NCBI GenBank assembly: GCA_023389155.1
Contig: JAEWEV010000009.1
Span: 1 to 61,274, forward strand
Reading direction: 5' to 3'
DNA from: Pseudomonadota bacterium
GTDB taxonomy: Bacteria > Pseudomonadota > Gammaproteobacteria > Burkholderiales > Burkholderiaceae_B
Length of the DNA: 61,274 nt
The notes beneath the pieces were generated by a model. That model was not told the origin of the DNA and ran no database searches. It saw nothing but the letters and a program-made list of their open reading frames with translations. The position numbers and the translations under genes were made by a program. Below are positions 1 through 6,908 of the stretch, piece by piece (the stretch's first letter is position 1; each line of letters starts with the position of its first letter).

Positions 1-118
1 CGCTTCACGCTTCCTCCCCACGCTCGGTCACCCTCACGCAGTTGCGCTTCACTTCATTCGTTGTGATCCACTTACGGCGGGACTTGCACCCGCAGGAGTG
101 CGCCCATGCTGGGCGCAC
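1..118 (-). mobile_element. Group II intron, 5' end (domain I, partial, class C-like)
   Basis: Read on the minus strand from base 118 down, the sequence begins GTGCGCCCAGCATGGGCGC, continues with the GGGTGCAAGTCCC block (about 93-81), and carries GAGGAAGC near base 10. These are the conserved 5' features of bacterial group II introns, of the class C type as I recognise it. The first 21 nt can fold as a 9-bp stem. The intron runs off the left edge, so its reverse transcriptase/maturase gene and 3' half are not visible. It starts right after the T-run of the lldP terminator, which is the known preferred target of class C introns. Recognition is by memory of the family; no covariance search was run. 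Confidence 0.82.
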
Positions 119-161
119 ACAAAAAAAACGGGCAGGAGACTTACGCTCCTGCCCGTTTTTT
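119..161 (-). terminator. Rho-independent terminator of lldP; intron target
   Basis: A perfect 10-bp GC-rich stem (CGGGCAGGAG 129-138 with CTCCTGCCCG 146-155) is flanked by eight A (121-128) and six T (156-161), so it can terminate in both directions. On the minus strand it ends the lldP transcript. The T-run is followed two bases later by the group II intron 5' end. Confidence 0.9.
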
Positions 162-198
162 CTGATCCGGTCTGATTGCTCAGACCCGCCGGCGTTAA

Positions 199-1836
199 TT
201 ACTTGAAGATATGCAGAGACCAGGGGAAAACGTAGGCCATCAGCAGCGTCAGGATACCGACAAAGGTGCAGAACACGATACTATGCCTGACGGTGAAACG
301 GAACAGTTCTGATTCACGGCCAGTCAGACCAACCGCAGCACTTGCCACAGCAATGGACTGTGGCGAAATCATTTTACCGGTGACGCCGCCTGTCGTGTTG
401 ACTGCCACCAGCAGGTGTGGATCCACACCAATCTGATGGGCGGTGTTGGCCTGCAGTGACCCGAACAGCGCATTCGAAGACGTGTCGGATCCGGTAAGGA
501 AGACGCCCAGCCATCCGAGAAATGGTGCAAAGAACGGAAATGCAGCACCCGAGCTAGCCAGAACCAGCGCCAGCGTCGTAGACAGTCCTGAGTAGTTGGC
601 AACAAACGCAAACCCCAAGACGGCACCGATAGACAGAACGGGATACCGCAGTTCGTACAAGGTTTCGCCGAATAGTTTAATGGCCTCGACGGGTTTCATT
701 CTGAGGAAGAACACCGAGAGTATGGCAGCCAGCAGAATCGCGGTTCCGGTAGCGCCCAACAAATCCAGTTTGTACATCGCTTCATAAGGCGTTGTCTGGG
801 CAACAACGGGCGCCACTTTGCCTACGGCATTATGCAGCAGCGGAACCGGGAATGAAAACGTCCCCACAGCCAGCGCACTTTTGATGCTTTTAACAGTCCA
901 CAGAGAAACAAAAACTGTCAGAAAAACAAAAGGCATCCACGCACGTATGATCTGACCGCCAGTATATTTTGATCTCTCGGTATTCGCTTCATAGGGACGC
1001 ATACCGTCAAACGTGAACACCTCTTTAGGATGCCAGACCTTCAGAAAGAGCGCCAAGCACACCAGGCTGACCAGTGCAGAGGTGATGTCAGGCAGCTCGG
1101 GGCCGATGAAGTTGGAGGTCAGAAACTGCGTGGACGCGAAGGTCACGCCTCCCACGAGCACGGCCGGGAAAGTCTGCCTTACACCCCGTACCCCGTCCAT
1201 CATCGCGACCAGCCAGAACGGCACGATGACGGAAAGAATCGGTAACTGACGACCGGCAATCTGTCCCACATGAAACGGATCAAGTCCTGAAACGGTGCCA
1301 GCCACGATAACCGGAATTCCCATGGCACCGAAAGCCACGGGCGCCGTATTGGCGATCAGGCACAAGCCGGCGGCATACAGCGGATTAAAGCCAAGCCCCA
1401 CCAGCAGCGCAGCCGTAATGGCAACAGGTGCACCGAAGCCTGCAGCGCCTTCAAGAAACGCACCGAAGCAAAAGCCGACAAGCAGCATTTGCAGGCGCTG
1501 GTCAGCCGTCAGAGAAGTGACAGAGGCGCGGATGATCTCGAACTGGCCCGTTTTGACGGTGATTTTGTAAAGAAAAACCGCGGTGATAATGATCCACGAA
1601 ATGGGCCAGATTCCGTAAGCGAATCCGTAGACGGCAGATGCAATGGCCAGATTTGCAGGCATCTTATAAGCAAAAATCGCCACGAGAATGGCGATTAGCA
1701 ATGTGAGCAGTCCCGCAACGTGACCCTTCAACTTCAGAATAGTCAGTGCGACGAAAAAGAACGCGATCGGTAAAACTGCCAGCAGTGCAGTGAATAAAAG
1801 ACTGCCATCTACTGCAGTGTAATTCTGTAACCACAT
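199..1836 (-). CDS. lldP: L-lactate permease (LctP/LldP family)
   Basis: Inner-membrane lactate/proton symporter of about 545 aa, the usual family length. It is strongly hydrophobic, with about 12-14 membrane segments throughout, and contains the family block GFCFGAFLEGAAGFGAPVA in the N-terminal third and SDTSSNALFG in the C-terminal third. I start it at the ATG at 1836 (MWLQNY), which matches the usual lactate permease N-terminus and has AGGAG 11 nt upstream. The frame stays open to TTG/ATG codons at 1899/1896, which would add about 20 unlikely residues. It ends 38 nt before a strong terminator. No lactate dehydrogenase gene is adjacent, so its physiological partner is outside the window. 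Confidence 0.93.
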   Translation of the reverse strand: MWLQNYTAVDGSLLFTALLAVLPIAFFFVALTILKLKGHVAGLLTLLIAILVAIFAYKMPANLAIASAVYGFAYGIWPISWIIITAVFLYKITVKTGQFEIIRASVTSLTADQRLQMLLVGFCFGAFLEGAAGFGAPVAITAALLVGLGFNPLYAAGLCLIANTAPVAFGAMGIPVIVAGTVSGLDPFHVGQIAGRQLPILSVIVPFWLVAMMDGVRGVRQTFPAVLVGGVTFASTQFLTSNFIGPELPDITSALVSLVCLALFLKVWHPKEVFTFDGMRPYEANTERSKYTGGQIIRAWMPFVFLTVFVSLWTVKSIKSALAVGTFSFPVPLLHNAVGKVAPVVAQTTPYEAMYKLDLLGATGTAILLAAILSVFFLRMKPVEAIKLFGETLYELRYPVLSIGAVLGFAFVANYSGLSTTLALVLASSGAAFPFFAPFLGWLGVFLTGSDTSSNALFGSLQANTAHQIGVDPHLLVAVNTTGGVTGKMISPQSIAVASAAVGLTGRESELFRFTVRHSIVFCTFVGILTLLMAYVFPWSLHIFK

Positions 1837-1975
1837 GGTATGAAATGCTCCTGAGATACTACCGGCGCATATCATCAACTTTCTGCCACGACGCATCAAG
1901 CGGGAATACCCTAAGCCGCATTACAGCCTTCTGCGATGCGGTCTGCACGGAAATCATACGTCAATTAAAAGCAAA

Positions 1976-1995
1976 AATATTACATTTGTGATATT
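1976..1995. promoter_or_regulatory. Imperfect palindrome upstream of lldP
   Basis: AATATTAC-ATTT-GTGATATT is a 20-bp inverted repeat with one mismatch per arm, in AT-rich DNA about 140 bp upstream of lldP and 100 bp downstream of the polyphosphate kinase gene. It could be an operator for the lactate permease. Nothing links it to a particular regulator. Confidence 0.3.
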
Positions 1996-2095
1996 AAAAC
2001 CTGACTCAACCCTGAATTTAGCATCGTTTTTTAAACGTCATTTAAGTAAACATCTGACGGTGTCGAGTTCAACAGAGAAATCGCATTCTGTATTA

Positions 2096-2986
2096 TTATT
2101 TTGCTGATTCCAGATCCAGTTGGGTACGGTAGCCGGCCAGATTTTTCTGCTCTTCTTTCTCCAGCTTCGGATAGGACAGATCAAGTGACTCCAGCGTTTG
2201 CAAGACAGCATCCGCGACTGCGAGACGGGCAAAAGGTTTATCGTTGCCCGGAATGACGTACCATGGGCCAGTATCGGATGAGGTATTTTTAATCGTCTCC
2301 TCGTAAGCGTGCATATACTCGTCCCAGTATTTGCGCTCCTCCAGATCGGCACTTTCAAACTTCCAGTTTTTTGCCGGATTATCCAGGCGCTCAAGAAATC
2401 GTTTTTTCTGCTCTTCCAAAGAAATGTGCAGGAAGAATTTCAGCACCCTGGTGCCGTTCCGGTCCAGATGTTTTTCAAAATCACGGATATCTTCAAACCG
2501 TTCATCCCAGATATGTTCCGTCAGACAGGCTGAAGGCAGGTGCTGCCCGTCCAGAATGCTAGGATGCACCCGGACCACCAGCGTCTCTTCGTAATAGGAG
2601 CGGTTGAATACGCCAATATTTCCACGACGGGGCAGACACCGGGTAGTGCGCCAGAGAAAATCGTGACCGAGCTCTTCCTCTGATGGGCGCTTGAAAGAAT
2701 ACACTTCGCAGCCTTGCGGGTTAACGCCAGACAGCAGATTCTTGATTGTCGAGTCCTTGCCCGCTGCGTCCATCGCCTGAAAGATCAGGAGCAGTGACCA
2801 GCGATTATCCGCGTACAGTACATTCTGCAAATCTGAAATGCGGTCCACATATTTCCCGAGCTGCTTTTTTGCTTTCTTCTTATTCGGCACCTTCTGAGGA
2901 TCGGTACGGCATTTTGTCAAACTGAATTTTTTGCCATCAGTAATACGAAACTGTTCAGAAAAACCAGATTTGGGAAGATCAGCCAT
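2096..2986 (-). CDS. PPK2-family polyphosphate:nucleotide phosphotransferase
   Basis: Cytoplasmic kinase of 296 aa that moves phosphate between polyphosphate and nucleotides. The P-loop-like block AMDAAGKDST is at residues 71-80, and the PPK2 lid motif region RRGNIGVFNRSYYEETLVVR follows around residue 120. The sequence resembles the class III-type PPK2 subgroup that phosphorylates AMP and ADP; the subgroup is my inference. Start: ATG at 2986 with AGGAG about 6 nt upstream; the preceding TTG codon is in frame but unneeded. It is monocistronic by appearance, with a 260-nt gap to lldP. Confidence 0.92.
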   Translation of the reverse strand: MADLPKSGFSEQFRITDGKKFSLTKCRTDPQKVPNKKKAKKQLGKYVDRISDLQNVLYADNRWSLLLIFQAMDAAGKDSTIKNLLSGVNPQGCEVYSFKRPSEEELGHDFLWRTTRCLPRRGNIGVFNRSYYEETLVVRVHPSILDGQHLPSACLTEHIWDERFEDIRDFEKHLDRNGTRVLKFFLHISLEEQKKRFLERLDNPAKNWKFESADLEERKYWDEYMHAYEETIKNTSSDTGPWYVIPGNDKPFARLAVADAVLQTLESLDLSYPKLEKEEQKNLAGYRTQLDLESAK

Positions 2987-2989
2987 CAA

Positions 2990-3438
2990 ACGCTCCTGAT
3001 TGTTGTGATGCAGCGAAAGTCAGGATTGACGCCGCATCTGGACGGTTAGTTGCAGCCTGGTGCGTGTCGGTTGGGCAGTAGCCATGTATGTAAGCTTACC
3101 GGCGTATTTGGCACCTGGACGGCATCGTATGGACTTATTCTAGCGTAGGCTGATGAATCATGCCTGTCCGATTACGGCCACCAAGTCGATACAGGATGAA
3201 TCGTGTACCAGCCACGGAATGACTTCTCTCGAGCCATGTGTATAAGTCCGCATGGTCAAAATGTGATCAGAAATCGAAAACATCTGTCATATCATCAGCT
3301 TGGCAATGTTTTACAGAATTATTAAAATCCTATCCACACCATTCTCAACATATTCTGTTGATAAGCAACACTTCTATTCACACGGGGATAAACTTGTGGG
3401 TAAGATGTGAGCAAGGTGTGACTAAGTACTGAATAACT
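2990..3438. other. Long intergenic region with three DnaA-box-like 9-mers
   Basis: No convincing gene lies in this 450-bp gap. Between 3330 and 3403 three 9-mers each differ by one base from the DnaA box TTATCCACA: CTATCCACA (3330-3338, plus), TTATCAACA (3356-3364, minus) and TTACCCACA (3395-3403, minus). The surrounding 100 bp is AT-rich. Without dnaA, dnaN, rpmH or par genes nearby this is not evidence for the chromosomal origin. Confidence 0.3.
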
Positions 3439-3642
3439 ATGGCGACAATAATCAAGCTGCTTTTGATCGTTCTGATTTTCTGGTGGATCGGGCGTTTTTT
3501 CAGCTCAACACTCAACCGGCTATGGATCGGGACCATCGGGGCAGGTCTGCAATGGGTCACAGTCAATGGCAGTCTGATGATGCGCTGCATTGTCATTGCC
3601 GCCCTGCTGTTAGGTCTGCTGATCATCTTTCAATGGCAATAA
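3439..3642 (+). CDS. Possible small membrane protein (67 aa), hypothetical
   Basis: I do not recognise this protein. It has two hydrophobic segments, residues 4-16 (IIKLLLIVLIFWW) and about 50-65 (CIVIAALLLGLLIIF), joined by a short polar/glycine linker, so it could be a two-pass membrane peptide. The ATG lacks a clear ribosome binding site, which lowers confidence. Convergent with typA, 259 bp away. The hydrophobic ends argue mildly for a real gene; it may also be chance. Confidence 0.33.
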   Translation: MATIIKLLLIVLIFWWIGRFFSSTLNRLWIGTIGAGLQWVTVNGSLMMRCIVIAALLLGLLIIFQWQ

Positions 3643-3798
3643 TGCAGACCCGCATGCCTGACGTTCGTCGCATCAGGCCGCCGCTTTCGGCTGCGTCACG
3701 TCAACGATCAGGTGCGGTGTTGCCGGCTGCTGCGCTTACAGGAAAGGCCATGCACCCTTTTGCCAGCTGTATTAACTGCAAGCAGTCCGCCCATCCCA

Positions 3799-3834
3799 TA
3801 AAAAAACCGCGCTCCGGAATGAACCGGGCGCGGC
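3799..3834 (-). terminator. Rho-independent terminator of the rimP-typA operon
   Basis: On the minus strand CCGCGCCCGG and CCGGAGCGCGG (with one bulged base) form a stem around a TTCATT loop and are followed by seven T. It lies about 70 nt beyond the typA stop. Confidence 0.85.
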
Positions 3835-3901
3835 TTTGACTTGCGGGTTGTTACAACGGGTCTGGTCATGCATTCAGCGCATCCGGACACCGATATATGA
3901 A

Positions 3902-5722
3902 TCAGCTATTTTCACGTGCTGCACGTTTACGTTCGTGCTCAAGCAGATGGCGCTTGCGCAGACGGATGTTTTTGGGCGTGACTTCCACCAATTCATCTTC
4001 GTCAATAAACTCAACAGCGTATTCCAGATTCAGCTTGATAGGCGGAACCAGACGCACGGCCTCGTCGGTACCTGAGGCACGCACGTTGGTTAGCTGCTTA
4101 CCCTTGATCGGGTTGACGACCAAATCGTTATCCCGGCTGTGGATACCGATAATCATGCCTTCATACAGGGCTTCACCAGGCGAAACAAACATGCGACCCC
4201 GATCTTGCAGCTTCCACAGGGCATAAGCCACAGCGTCACCGTTATCCTGGCTGATGAGTACGCCGTTGCGGCGCTCGCCGATGCTACCTTCGCGCACAGG
4301 TGCATATTCGTCGAAAATATGACTCATCAGACCGGTACCGCGGGTCATGGACAGGAACTCGCTCTGAAAGCCGATCAACCCACGGGCAGGAATGCGATAT
4401 TCCATACGGGTACGACCACGTCCGTCAGATTGCATATCCAGCAGTTCGCCTTTGCGACGGCCGAGCTCTTCCATCACACCGCCCTGATGATCGTCTTCCA
4501 CATCAACGGTCAGCAATTCCATTGGTTCGTGGCGCACGCCGTCGATTTCCCTGTACACGACACGCGGGCGGGAAACGGCGAGCTCGTAACCTTCACGACG
4601 CATATTTTCAAGCAGGATCGTCAGATGCAGTTCACCGCGACCTGATACTTCAAAAATCGTATCGTCACCGGTATCACGAACACGCAGCGCGACGTTGGAT
4701 TTCAGTTCCAGGTTCAGCCGGTCACGAATCTGGCGACTGGTCACGAATTTACCTTCCCTGCCGGCCAGCGGCGAGGTATTAACCATGAAGTTCATGGTTA
4801 ATGTCGGCTCGTCGATTTTGAGCATGGGTAACGGTTCTGGATTGTTGGGATCACACAGCGTGCAACCAATGCCGATTTCTTCAATACCGTTAATCAGTAC
4901 AATGTCACCCGCTTCGGCAGATTCAACCTGCTCGCGCTCCAGCCCCTTGAACTTGAGCACCTGATTGATACGCCCTTTGCTCTGCTCACCGTCTTCACCA
5001 AACCGCACCATCACGTCCTGGCCCGGACGGATACGACCGCGGTTGATACGGCCGACGCCGATTTTACCCACATAACTGTTGTAGTCCAGGGAGATGATTT
5101 GCAGCTGCAGAGGTGCTTCCTTGTCATCGTTGCGCTCAGGGACATACTGGAGAATCGCGTCAAACAGCGGACGCATATCACCTTCGCGTACGTCATCGGT
5201 CAGGCCGGCATAGCCGCTAAGACCGGAAGCGTAGACGATAGGGAAATCAAGCTGTTCTTCTGTCGCGCCCAGTTTGTCGAACAGATCGAATGTGGTATCG
5301 ATGACAAAATCCGGACGGGCGCCAGGCCGGTCAATCTTGTTGACAACTACAATAGGCTTCAGACCCAGAGCCAGTGCTTTTTTGGTAACGAATCGTGTCT
5401 GGGGCATAGGGCCTTCGACCGCATCGACCAGAAGCAGCACGCCATCGACCATGGACAGCACGCGCTCAACTTCTCCGCCGAAGTCGGCGTGTCCGGGAGT
5501 GTCGATAATATTGATATGGGTATCCCCATATTCAACCGCACAGTTCTTGGAAAGAATCGTAATACCGCGTTCTTTTTCAATGTCGTTCGAATCCATGACA
5601 CGCTCGGCAACCTGCTGGTTGTCGCGAAACGTACCGGACTGACGTAAAAGCTGGTCGACCAGTGTGGTTTTCCCATGGTCAACGTGCGCAATAATCGCAA
5701 CGTTACGGAGCGCTCGGCTCAT
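3902..5722 (-). CDS. typA: Ribosome-associated GTPase TypA/BipA
   Basis: Translation-factor-type GTPase of 606 aa, the normal family length, which binds the 70S ribosome and helps large-subunit assembly and growth under stress. G1 is AHVDHGKTTL near residues 13-22, G3 DTPGHADFGGEV, G4 NKIDRPGARP. EF-G-like domains III and V and the family-specific C-terminal domain (KNIRLRKRHL at the end) follow. The ATG overlaps the truB stop as ATGA, so translation is probably coupled; AAAGGAAG lies about 8 nt upstream, inside truB. Last gene of the operon before a strong terminator. Confidence 0.97.
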   Translation of the reverse strand: MSRALRNVAIIAHVDHGKTTLVDQLLRQSGTFRDNQQVAERVMDSNDIEKERGITILSKNCAVEYGDTHINIIDTPGHADFGGEVERVLSMVDGVLLLVDAVEGPMPQTRFVTKKALALGLKPIVVVNKIDRPGARPDFVIDTTFDLFDKLGATEEQLDFPIVYASGLSGYAGLTDDVREGDMRPLFDAILQYVPERNDDKEAPLQLQIISLDYNSYVGKIGVGRINRGRIRPGQDVMVRFGEDGEQSKGRINQVLKFKGLEREQVESAEAGDIVLINGIEEIGIGCTLCDPNNPEPLPMLKIDEPTLTMNFMVNTSPLAGREGKFVTSRQIRDRLNLELKSNVALRVRDTGDDTIFEVSGRGELHLTILLENMRREGYELAVSRPRVVYREIDGVRHEPMELLTVDVEDDHQGGVMEELGRRKGELLDMQSDGRGRTRMEYRIPARGLIGFQSEFLSMTRGTGLMSHIFDEYAPVREGSIGERRNGVLISQDNGDAVAYALWKLQDRGRMFVSPGEALYEGMIIGIHSRDNDLVVNPIKGKQLTNVRASGTDEAVRLVPPIKLNLEYAVEFIDEDELVEVTPKNIRLRKRHLLEHERKRAARENS

Positions 5723-6477
5723 AATGTATCTTCCTTTTGTCGTATATTGGACGGCAGCAGGCCGTCCGGTATTTCATTCAGGGGTATCAGGCATGTAAGC
5801 CTGTTATCCATTTGTTCGAGCTGGTCTATCGTGGTCGAGTCGTCCAGATTGAAAGGGCCCACACGTGTCCGGCGCAAGGCAGTCAGATGGGCATAACACC
5901 CCAGTGCCCGACCAATATCCTGCGCCAGCGTACGGATATACGTGCCTTTGCTGCAATCGACATCCAGGACCATCGACGTCTCATCAAGCGACCGCACCTG
6001 CAAATCGTGAATTACGACACTGCGCGGTTCTCTTTCCAATTCTATTCCCTGCCGGGCATATTCATACAATGGCCGCCCATCGCGTTTCAGTGCAGAATGC
6101 ATGGGGGGAATCTGTTGTATTGCACCGCGAAACTGTGGCAGTACTGCATCTATCCGGTCACGGGTCACGGCTTCCGGCGTGAGCTGAGTCTGCTGTACAA
6201 CAGTACCAGTCAGATCCCCGGAGTCTGTCTCGGTTCCAAAACTCAATGTGGCTGTGTAGGACTTGTCCGCGTCCAGCATGGTGCCGCAGATTTTTGTCGC
6301 TTTGCCAAAACAGCAGACCAGCAGACCAGTGGCAAAAGGATCAAGTGTGCCGGTGTGGCCACCCTTTCGGGCATCCAGCATACGCCGAACGCGCTGCAGG
6401 GACTGATTGCTGGAATAGCCAAACTGCTTGTCCAGCAAAAGGACGCCGTCGATTTCCTGCCCACGTTTTCTTCCCAT
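5719..6477 (-). CDS. truB: tRNA pseudouridine-55 synthase TruB
   Basis: Makes the universal pseudouridine 55 in the T-loop of tRNAs. The catalytic aspartate lies in GHTGTLDPFATGLL near residues 40-53, preceded by GVLLLDKQFGYSS. At 252 aa it is shorter than the roughly 314-aa E. coli enzyme, with a reduced C-terminal part, as in several beta-proteobacteria. It sits 14 nt after rbfA and overlaps typA by 4 nt. Confidence 0.96.
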   Translation of the reverse strand: MGRKRGQEIDGVLLLDKQFGYSSNQSLQRVRRMLDARKGGHTGTLDPFATGLLVCCFGKATKICGTMLDADKSYTATLSFGTETDSGDLTGTVVQQTQLTPEAVTRDRIDAVLPQFRGAIQQIPPMHSALKRDGRPLYEYARQGIELEREPRSVVIHDLQVRSLDETSMVLDVDCSKGTYIRTLAQDIGRALGCYAHLTALRRTRVGPFNLDDSTTIDQLEQMDNRLTCLIPLNEIPDGLLPSNIRQKEDTL

Positions 6478-6491
6478 CGCTTACCCTGATG

Positions 6492-6902
6492 TTACTTGCG
6501 ATCGTCTTTCGTATCCGGGAGCGGATCGACGCTTTCCGGAAAGTCGGCGGGACGATTGGCCCGGTCAATGAGTTGCGTCATCTCGATACCGCGCGCAAGC
6601 TGGTCATCATGGAAAAAACGCAAGGTGGGCACGGTATGGATATGCAGCATCTTGAACAGCATGGAATGCAACCAGCCGGCTTTCTCGTTGAGAATGCTTG
6701 CTGCATTCTCTGGCTCGGCACCAAGGACAGTAAACCACACCTTTGCGTGGGCGTAATCGGTCGACAAATCCACGCCGGTAAGCGTAATCAGCCCCGAACG
6801 CGATATATCGAGCTCGCGCTGGATCAGCACGGCCAGATCTTTCTGGATCTGGTCTGCCAGGCGGACATTCCGGTTTGCACCGGAGGATTTATGACGATTC
6901 AT
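6492..6902 (-). CDS. rbfA: 30S ribosome-binding factor RbfA
   Basis: Small KH-like protein of 136 aa needed for late 30S maturation and 16S rRNA 5'-end processing. The family features RLADQIQKDLAVLIQREL (N-terminal helix) and VPTLRFFHDDQLARGI near residue 100 are present. It starts 6 nt after the infB stop and precedes truB, the conserved infB-rbfA-truB order. Confidence 0.95.
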   Translation of the reverse strand: MNRHKSSGANRNVRLADQIQKDLAVLIQRELDISRSGLITLTGVDLSTDYAHAKVWFTVLGAEPENAASILNEKAGWLHSMLFKMLHIHTVPTLRFFHDDQLARGIEMTQLIDRANRPADFPESVDPLPDTKDDRK

Positions 6903-6908
6903 AATAAT

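Noticed and set aside
98..118. 9-bp GC hairpin read as a second lldP terminator
   Set aside because: It lacks a T-run on either suitable side and is better explained as the first stem of the group II intron.
3330..3403. Chromosomal or plasmid origin of replication
   Set aside because: The boxes are all imperfect, and no dnaA, dnaN, parAB, rpmH or rep gene is in the window.
5737..6489. Long open frame on the plus strand opposite truB (250 aa)
   Set aside because: Antisense shadow of a certain gene; no recognisable motifs and Pro/Cys/His-rich composition typical of complementary frames.
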